The position numbers were made by a program, and so were the translations under genes. Below are positions 56,455 through 64,000 of a stretch of DNA of 64,000 nt, piece by piece. The notes beneath the pieces were generated by a model, which ran no database searches, had not been told where the DNA came from, and worked only from the letters and a program-made list of their open reading frames with translations. The stretch comes from Calonectria ilicicola (taxonomy: Eukaryota; Ascomycota; Sordariomycetes; Hypocreales; Nectriaceae). The first letter of the stretch is position 1; every line of letters starts with the position of its first letter. The DNA lies in NCBI GenBank assembly GCA_020809705.1, contig CP085826.1, forward strand, positions 4,216,001 through 4,280,000. Direction: 5' to 3'.

Positions 56455-57350
56455 ATGGAAGCAGCAGCCACGCAGCCCCAGCCCGGCGAGCTCAGCTGGC
56501 GCCTCAGCGCGCACCCCATCACCCTCCTGACCTTTCTGGGCTTCAGAATAAGTGAGCCAACCCGGCCAATGTTGCTTTTCGCCTGCGCGAGGATTGGGAA
56601 ACAATTGCTGACCGGTTGCGCGCGCCCCGCGCTTTTGTAGCCAGCGTCCTCATCTACTTCCTTGGTCTCTGGATCATCAAGAGCATGTACGTTTCCCTCC
56701 CCCCACGTCCTGGATATCCGAGAACAAAAAAGAAGAAACAAAACAAAACAAATGAACAAACTTCTAACATGCTTCTTCTCTTTTCTACTTTTGCAGGATC
56801 ATGATCTTCATCATCACCATCCTACTCCTCGCCGCCGACTTCTACTACCTCAAGAACATTGCCGGCCGTCGCCTCGTTGGTCTCCGATGGTGGAACGAGG
56901 TCGACCCTCAGTCGGGCGACTCCCACTGGGTCTTTGAAAGCAGCGAGCCTGGCACCAAGGTCATCAACCCCACCGACAGCCGCTTCTTCTGGCTCGCCCT
57001 CTACGTCCAGCCCATGCTGTGGGTTCTGATGTTCATCCTCGCCCTCGTCCAGCTGCAGTTCCTCTGGCTGCCCCTCGTCAGTACGTCAAACCTGCCATAA
57101 CCACTGGAGAGAGCGTCCAAGAGTCTCTCTTCTTCTTCTATTCAAGTCTTCGTTTTGCTTCTAGATGGGTAAAAAAGCTAACCCAATTTCTGCAGTCATC
57201 GCTCTGGTCCTCACCGTTATGAACACCCTGGCATTCTCTAGATGCGACAAGTTCAGCCAAGCATCCAACCTCGCTGGCACCTTCGGCACCGGAAATCTCG
57301 CCACGAACCTTGCTACCGGCATGGTCAGCCGCTGGTTCTCGCGCAGCTAA
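56455..57350 (+). CDS. TVP23: Golgi membrane protein Tvp23
   Basis: Four exons, 56455..56551, 56641..56686, 56797..57080 and 57196..57350, give 193 residues. The protein has four hydrophobic segments: [75 protein letters not shown] and a shorter fourth ([13 protein letters not shown]). [26 protein letters not shown] and [12 protein letters not shown] are the DUF846/Tvp23 signatures. Tvp23 (FAM18 in animals) is a vesicle protein of the late Golgi, linked to trafficking between Golgi and endosome. The length matches the family. The gene diverges from the CitE-like gene. Confidence 0.93.
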
Positions 57351-58309
57351 TTCCTTAGAGCCGCGGCCAGTAAAGCGAGTGTGGAAAGGGGAGAGGATGT
57401 TGCTGTATGCTAGCTAGCAAAGCCAAGGGGGGAGAAGAGGCAATGGAAAACAGGTGAGGATGATTATGGCGCGCACACGTCAAGAGAATCCATGCTTGCC
57501 ATAATTCTTTGGAGTTGCGGAATGCATAACTTATTTCTTCTTTTATCTCCATGTTGGGTTTTCAACTTGTTCCGAGGAATGGGACTTGTTGCGTCTGAAG
57601 CGACTGATATGTATTTGTATGCCGTTGTTACCTATTATATCCAGGTCCATCACACAAGGTTAGAAAATGAATGGTTCAAGGGTTTCTTCTTATTGTTTCC
57701 ATTGAATGAATTTACTTGGTCATATTGATCAACACAAGCATATGTATATATATGCCCCATAAAACATTTCGTTGTGTTTTGCTTTCATCAAGATTAACAT
57801 GTGGTTATTAATATCCATAAGCGCAAATTCGTAAGCCGCAATATTGAAATTTACGGGATCAAAATGTACTTGCAGAAGAATACTAAAATATAGTCTTTTT
57901 GAACTTCCTCTCTCTCTTCCACTGGCACTGCCACAGCCACTTGCTCTTCCTCATCCTCTACCTCCTCACCATCATCTCGCATGACATACATGGTCTTGCT
58001 CCAGACATGCTACCAACCTCTCCGCTCTCTTCAGGCCCCCCTTGAACCCAGCGGTCCATGGGCGCGGGGTATGGAACGCTAACCAAGATGAACGAACGAA
58101 GGGTAATAATAATAGAGCAGCCGTTCCAGAAATCAACGTCCCAATGTGCACGTAAATAGTACCAAGCACATGTTCCAAAATATGAGAAATAAAAAAAGTC
58201 GAGAAAAAAACTCCAGGCCCCATTACGCACAAAATCATTACGTCCGCCGTCCATGTTGAAATGGCTCAAATGAAAACGGCGAACCAATTCGCCCCGCGAG
58301 AAAGCGATT
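57351..58309. other. Convergent 3' spacer
   Basis: 959 bp, AT-rich in places, no gene seen. Confidence 0.5.
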
Positions 58310-59615
58310 CTACCGTCTGGCGGCGCGCTCGATTTCATCGTCTAGTTGCCGTTCCTCCTCTTCCAGTCGGCGAATCTCGTCGACAGTCATGCCCTCCTCT
58401 ACAAGATGGGCCACATTGGTCGACACTCCCTGAGGCGTCTCAGCGCGAGAGTTGTGAGAACCTCCGGTGGAAGCGCGAGGAACACCACCCATTGGCGCAG
58501 TAGACGCCGCCGGCGGTTCATCGTGAGGGGTGTTGTCAATGGGGAGACTTCGAGCCTGGTTTTCATCCGAGTAGGGCGAGTTGGGGGAGTCGGTAGCACG
58601 TGCGTGGGTTTCCTTGTCGACCATGTATGCGTTGGCAGAGTCTGTAGCAGCGAATCCTTCTTCCGTAGGCTTGTTCTTGCGGCGTTTGCGCAGGAGAAAG
58701 AAGGCAACAGCAGCAATGAGGGCAAGGCCACCCACAACACCAATAACGATACCGGCAATGGCTCCTCCGCTCAGGCCACCACCACCCTTCTTGCCATCTG
58801 ATGAAACATTGGCTCCCAATGAAGCAGTGGAGGTAGATGTAGCTGGGGTTCTGGACTCCTGAGTAGTGATTGCGGCGTTAGCTGAGTTGACTTGCGATGA
58901 GGCTGCCGCCTCTTCAGACTCATTTTCAATGACGGCAAAATAGGATGACCAGGTTTTTCCCGTTGTAGAGTCGCCTGTCCAATCGATCTCAACACGCATG
59001 TTCTTTCCCAGATATTTTGTGTTTGATGAAAAGTAATCAAGGTTCAGAATTGCGACCGAAGTGTTTACTATACAAAATGGCACGGTCAGTGAAACTGCAT
59101 GTATATGCCTGGACGTGTGACTTACAGGCACCGAAGATGGTTTCGTTATGCTTGCTGTTGGTGAGATCCCCTGTGTATACACTATTTGTGCTCTCGCCAT
59201 CTGTGCTGAACAGAATCAAGTTTTTGAAATTAACATCCCTGTCCACCGTCTGCTTGTAGCTGACGGTAAGGGTCTTTTCTGACACAGGCACCACACCTGT
59301 ATCCGGTTCGAGAGAGATTGATACCCAGTCGTTCCCATTGTCGTTTCCGCTTTGTCCAACTGTTGCAGAGTTCGTGGCAGCCGCAGAAGTAGTGGTGGCG
59401 GTGCCGCCTCCGAGTGACATATGTTCAATATTGTTAGATGAGCTGCCAGATGAACCGCTGGAGCTCTCGTTGCTCGGAGAAGCGCCATCATTTTGAGTAT
59501 CGGATGCCGCATTTGTGCCTTGGTTGGTTTGCTTTTCTTCTACAGCGTGGACAATATCTCCCAAACTCTCTCCCTCTCTCCGTAGCAATTGCATCCTGGA
59601 AGCCATGTCGCTCAT
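58310..59615 (-). CDS. Single-pass membrane protein of unknown function
   Basis: Two exons, 59615..59126 and 59067..58310, give 415 residues. The N-terminus has no obvious signal peptide. A Ser/Asn/Gly-rich stretch (SSSGSSGSSSNN, about residues 50-63) precedes a strand-rich region of about 120 residues (WVSISLEPDTGVVPVSEKTLTVSYKQTVDRDVNF to YLGKNMRVEIDW) that could be a lumenal or extracellular domain. Another Ser/Thr-rich stalk leads to the transmembrane helix (GGAIAGIVIGVVGGLALIAAVAFFLLRKRRK). The tail of about 130 residues is polar and ends in a helical acidic segment (TVDEIRRLEEEERQLDDEIERAARR). The layout resembles fungal cell-surface sensors, but no WSC or similar domain is present, so I do not name it. 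The start could be further upstream if a small 5' exon was missed. Confidence 0.7.
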
Positions 59616-60383
59616 GGTGAATTAGTTGGTGCGGGCAGCAGTCGTGAGTATTTCTAATAAATTTCCAACAGGAGCAGAAGAGCCCACTTCTCTCCTGCAA
59701 GAGTCAAAGCCTGGTTTGCACGATCGCTCGTGGTTGGCGAGTTGGGCAAGTTGACGCCCAGTCGGAGTCGGTCTAAGTCGTCGGTTCGCGAGGATCGGCT
59801 GGAGTCGAAAATGGCGGTCTTGTCGCTTGGCACTGACGTTGGGAGCGCAGACAAGACGTCAACAACTCGATTCTTTTTTTTTCCCAAACGGAGGAGAGGG
59901 GAAAGGTGAGATTCGGACGACACAAAGAATCTCTATCGGGCAGTGGTGGTTTGAAAGGTTGTAGGATTCGGCGGTGGTGAGACGAAAAGCGCAGGCTTAC
60001 TACGGGCTGGGGGGGGAGCGGAGTGAGAAGGATGGGAAGGAAGTGGCCGGGGTCCAGTGTAAGCCGGCCGGCGACCAGTAAACGAGCGATGTCTACCCTT
60101 TCTGTGGAAACTACGACGAGCGCTAGCCTGATGGTGATTCTGCTGGTGCTTCTGAGCCTGGTCCGGTCTGCCTAGACCCGGTCGTCGTTGGTCGTGGTCT
60201 GGATGAGCATGGGCGTCTGGGGCTGGCCATGGCTGGGCTAGTCCTAGGCCCAAGGGGGCGCCGGCCGGGGCAGAGCAAGTGCTTCAGCTGCCAAATTGTA
60301 CAGTACGGCACAGGTATGGGACACAGTTGTCACGGTACGGCGAGCTACGTGACTGGTTTTCAGCTTTCCGGTGGCTTGGCCCA

Positions 60384-60408
60384 TGTGTGTGAGTGTGTGT
60401 GTGTGTGT
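60384..60408. repeat. GT microsatellite
   Basis: Nearly perfect GT run with one interruption near its start. Confidence 0.85.
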
Positions 60409-60559
60409 AAGGTGTGTGAGCCAGCAGCTCAAGATTGGGTGGCTTGTCGTTGGCTCCTGTGAGACAAGCACATACAAGCCCAGCTGCAGCAATTGCCATA
60501 CACGGGCGCACACAAATCACTCGCGCATGTATGTATGCGTGGGTGTGCGCAAGCATGCA

Positions 60560-60584
60560 TGTGTGTGTGTGTGAGAGAGAGAGA
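60560..60584. repeat. Compound TG/AG microsatellite
   Basis: A TG run passes directly into an AG run. Confidence 0.85.
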
Positions 60585-62892
60585 ATGTGTTGATTGGTGC
60601 ACTCTCCCTTTCCAATTTGCGTTGCGTTGCGTTGCTTCTGTTTCTGCTTTGCTTCGCCTGGCCGGCCTTCTCTGTGTCCTGTCCGCCCATATCAACAACT
60701 GCATGTAAGACGGTCGAGTCCACGACTTTTGCCCGTTGCATCCCCCTCCCCCCCTGGTCGTCCAGGTCAGCCCGGGCAAAAACACCTCGTCGTCGTGAAG
60801 GCAGGCTGAACTAGAAGTGGCCAGGGCGACAGGGTGCGTACGTGCTGGCAGATTTGAAGCTTCAGGGCCAATGAGCAGCCGCCCAGAGACAGATGGGTTT
60901 GGAGAAACGGGTCTTCTGGGGGGCAAAAAAAAAAAATAGCCCAGATTTGATGGAGCTGGGGCGAGCAGGCGTGAGACTGGGACGAAAAAAGAATCACGTC
61001 TCCACCAGCGGCGCCCATCTGAAGCACCTAAAGACGGGAAGGGATCCCGTGCAACGAGCACGACGAGGGCGGGCACCATCAATGCCGATGAATTCGCAAG
61101 GCCATCAATCAAGCTCTGTCAGATCGGAGCATCACCACTCGAACAAAGGCCCAGCAACATGCCATTGCCCAAAGTGCACGCAAGAAAGCACCACGGCTCT
61201 GTCGTCAGTGGTGGCAGTGCTGGTCCCCCTCCCCAATGCGGCTTGCTCCATTTAATTTCCTGCCCTACAAGCCCTACGGCCCTATGGGACTCTGGACGGC
61301 ACAGCCTGGGACGCGAGAAAAGTGGACATTGTCCGCTGCGGCTGACAACTCAACCCATGTGGCCCACAGGGGCCAGGGCCGGGATCCGGGGTGTGGTCGT
61401 CCAACTTGCACATATGTACGTACAGATGAGACAAGACAGAACAATGTGCCTTTCGCGTCTTTGGTCTAGCAAAAGTGCTGGCTGGCTTGGCTGCAGGCAA
61501 ACGATTAGACGCTGGGACGGTACTAATCGAGCACTGCTCGCACCGTGGGGGACTTGGCGACACGGACGCAGTAGTCGAACTTACCATGGTTAGTGCTCGA
61601 CAGATTTGCACCCATTGAAACTCGAACCCCCGGCACTTCAAGTGCTTACGTCTGATGCCCAGGGACCTACATATGCCGCGCTCTCGATACCCTTCTCGGA
61701 AGTCTCCAGTTCCTACAGACCCGCGCGCTGCTGCACATCTCACTGTGCCCTTCGGTCCAGATGTCGGCCTTCACCTAGAATGTCCGAAATGCCCCAGTCG
61801 CCGTGGTGAAGCCGTTCACTGTATGCGGGGGCTATTTTTTTATTCTTATTTTTTATTCTTGTCTTGTTCCTCGCAAAACGGTCTAAACTGTTTAGCGCCA
61901 AGCCTCGGCCAGTTCGCCTCAACTGAAGTAAGCCAGAATAATAAAACAACACGGGCTCAGTCGTTGAAGAAAGCCCGACGGCAAATGCGGTCGCGAAGTA
62001 GAAAATAGAAAGAAGAAAGAAGAAAAAAAGTGCCATATCAAACGGGCGTCTTTCAACTGTCAAGATTGCCAATCCCTGTCTTCCATTGTGCCTTGGGTTG
62101 CCCCGCTCTTCTCTTCTCTTTCTTTTTTTTTGGCTTCAAGGTTTTGACAGCAAAACAGCTTGAGGATGCTCCTGCATCAAGAAAAAAGGGGTGTGGGGAA
62201 AGGAAGGAAGGGGCTTGGTGGTTTGAGGCGAGGTGCCCGCGCTGCCAATGGCCAGATGCCGTCTGCTCACATGGAGACGGCAGCTCGGCCCCCTCAGGGA
62301 GGAAGGATTGGTGCGGGATGATCATCCCGGTCCCTCATGGTGCAACACTAGGTCGTCATTCCAGGACAGGCAGGGGAATGTTCGAAACACAAGAGGGAAA
62401 AGAGGCCGATCAAGTTTCGTCTCGTGTCTCCCATAGCCTTTGCTTTTCTTTTCTTTGAGTTACAGGATAGCAGTATAGCAGCACAAGACAGCCTCCCTGC
62501 GCACCCACCCCTCTTTTGCATAACCAAGATAGGTTTAAGACATGCACCGTCAGCCCGTGGCTGTGAAGAAGCTTGGTCGCCGCGTAGAGAAAAGCTGCCA
62601 TTGGCGGCGACTTATGTCAGTTTGACCACAGAGCTGCGTGCAACTAACAGCGGGTTGTCGCTGGCTTTGTGCGCCGTCGAATGGGAGCCTCCCGCCGCCT
62701 CTGGGGGTTGCATCCCGCATATTCTTTTTTTAAATCTTGCTCCTACCTGCCTCTCACAGTATAAACCTCCCGCTTGTATAAACCCCTCCCCAGCGATCAT
62801 CGTGATCAACCCTTTTTTTTTTCCAGCATCCCCCCTCAATCAAGTTTTCTTTTATGAGGCTTGTTCACCGTTCATCACCTAGTCTCTTCCCT

Positions 62893-62914
62893 CCCCATCC
62901 CCATCCCCATCCCC
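62893..62914. repeat. CCCCAT hexanucleotide repeat
   Basis: Three tandem CCCCAT copies plus a further CCCC in non-coding DNA. Confidence 0.8.
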
Positions 62915-64000
62915 TCCACAAGCCCCGGTTCTGCAACCGAGAGGATAATCATGTCCTCTTTTGACAGTGGCCCAAACTCGCCACCAGCACCAATGCAGTC
63001 TCATGTGGCCGCTGGTTAGCCCGACACCAGCGTCAAGTAATTCGTCCGAACCCACTTGGTCATATCCTGCTCGGAGAAATTTCCCCCTCCAAAGCGCCTC
63101 GCACATGACTGAGAACCCAAAATAAATATTCTTTTTCTTTGTCATCACCACCGAAGCCATCTACCGAATCGCCGTGTTCGGCTGTGCTGGCCTCCGTCAT
63201 CTTGCGGCTACGCCAACCAGGTTGGGTCTGTTGCATCGGGTGCTACCCTACATCACCAACTCCTCGCCACTCTCACTCAGCCATATCCTCGGAATGTAGC
63301 CTCTCACCCTCTTGCATTCCGTCGTACTTGGATGTCCTGCTACCTTCACTTAGTGCGAGCCCCTTGCTCAACCTCGTGTGATGCTGTGCCATGCGCCAAG
63401 TATTGCCTTGTCTATATTCGTTGTTGAGAACCAACACCACCACCAACCCTCGCCCGACCATCTAGGGTCACCCTGACTAACACGTGTATTTGGGCCCAAA
63501 CACTAAACATGCGCACTGAGGTATTTCACATTCAATATTACTATGGATTCCTTGTCGATAACCTGCATTGTGCGCTTGCTATAGGAATTTTGCACTTTGC
63601 TTCTTTGCTGCGCTGCGCGCTGCACTTGTTCTTACACAATGATGACCTGTGATTATCGGCGTTCGTCTCGTTCTTGCCTCACTCCGGCTGCCCTGTTGTA
63701 CCATGTCTGGGCTGCATTGCGTCTCTCATCGTATTGAACGAGATCCAAAAATACACCCACACACATCCACGCGCCTCATTCTCTTCAGGCCCAGTAAAAA
63801 AGGGGTAATCAATCGCCGTGTCTCAGTCAAACAAGAAACAAAAAACGCCCGTCATTGACCCCCTCTCAAAATGCAGATACTGTCCCAGCCTCCGTTCGGG
63901 ATTCCTTTCCCATCACCGAGGCTTTAGTTCCTCCGATAATTCCCTGCCTTCGTAGATCAACGTAATCTTTCACGCAAATGTCATTGAAATCTCCTTCTCT

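Larger units (their letters stand above)
59616..64000. other. Gene-free right end of the window
   Basis: About 4.4 kb without a supportable gene. Frames of up to 227 codons (60429-61112 minus) overlap GT/GA microsatellites and have no domain. The area may be the upstream region of a gene beyond the window. Several simple repeats are listed separately. Confidence 0.45.

Noticed and set aside
60429..61112. 227-codon open frame on the minus strand
   Set aside because: Runs through TG/AG microsatellites (giving THTHTHAC-like residues) and shows no domain or splice context.
61600..61690. Possible tRNA-like piece on the minus strand (GGTTCGAGT)
   Set aside because: The T-stem does not pair and no D arm or acceptor stem was found.
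1..64000. CRISPR array, insertion sequence or prophage
   Set aside because: No spaced direct repeats, transposase or phage genes are seen. The DNA is eukaryotic.

Overview
This 64 kb window looks like nuclear DNA of a filamentous ascomycete, most likely a Sordariomycete and plausibly Hypocreales. The genes are compact, with short introns bounded by GT and AG and preceded by CTAAC-type branch sites. The proteins are typical of such fungi, and GC-rich coding stretches alternate with long low-complexity spacers. No bacterial, organellar or viral genes were seen. The exact genus is inference.

I support 24 protein-coding genes. For spliced genes the exons were joined by hand using splice signals, reading frame and protein family, and every total is a whole number of codons.

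Layout. 0-9 kb: an Hst3/Hst4-class sirtuin converges on a Rad60/Esc2-type SUMO-like-domain protein, then LSM6, an AFHWF-type SAM methyltransferase and an unknown membrane protein. 9-23 kb: a small Ser/Arg-rich unknown, a Cys/Met-metabolism PLP enzyme, another Ser/Arg-rich unknown, a membrane-anchored polysaccharide deacetylase, a stand-alone class I terpene synthase and a Ser/Pro/Thr-rich unknown. 25-35 kb is the dense core: PWP1 and PRP16 share a 214-bp divergent promoter, followed by an acylphosphatase split into five tiny exons, a Hep59/C9orf78 (Tls1-like) splicing-linked protein, and a protein with an N-terminal zinc finger and a C-terminal RING-like cysteine cluster. 40-49 kb: a metallo-beta-lactamase-like protein, a penta-EF-hand protein with a polyglutamine tract, a ChaC gamma-glutamylcyclotransferase containing a 5-nt exon, and a glycine-rich RRM protein. 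52-60 kb: a 700-residue unknown, a CitE/HpcH lyase-like enzyme, TVP23 and a single-pass membrane protein.

Working together. Most genes are housekeeping. RNA metabolism is over-represented (LSM6, PRP16, Hep59 protein, RRM protein, and PWP1 for ribosome assembly), and two genome-stability genes sit side by side. The terpene synthase has no visible tailoring enzymes nearby. Long gene-free spacers (35.3-40.6, 48.8-52.3 and 59.6-64.0 kb) lie mostly upstream of genes and may hold long leaders or noncoding transcripts. I did not find a clearly new multi-gene system. The most unusual observations are the very small exons, a degraded inverted repeat at 2.5-2.8 kb, and several conserved-looking proteins without a known function.
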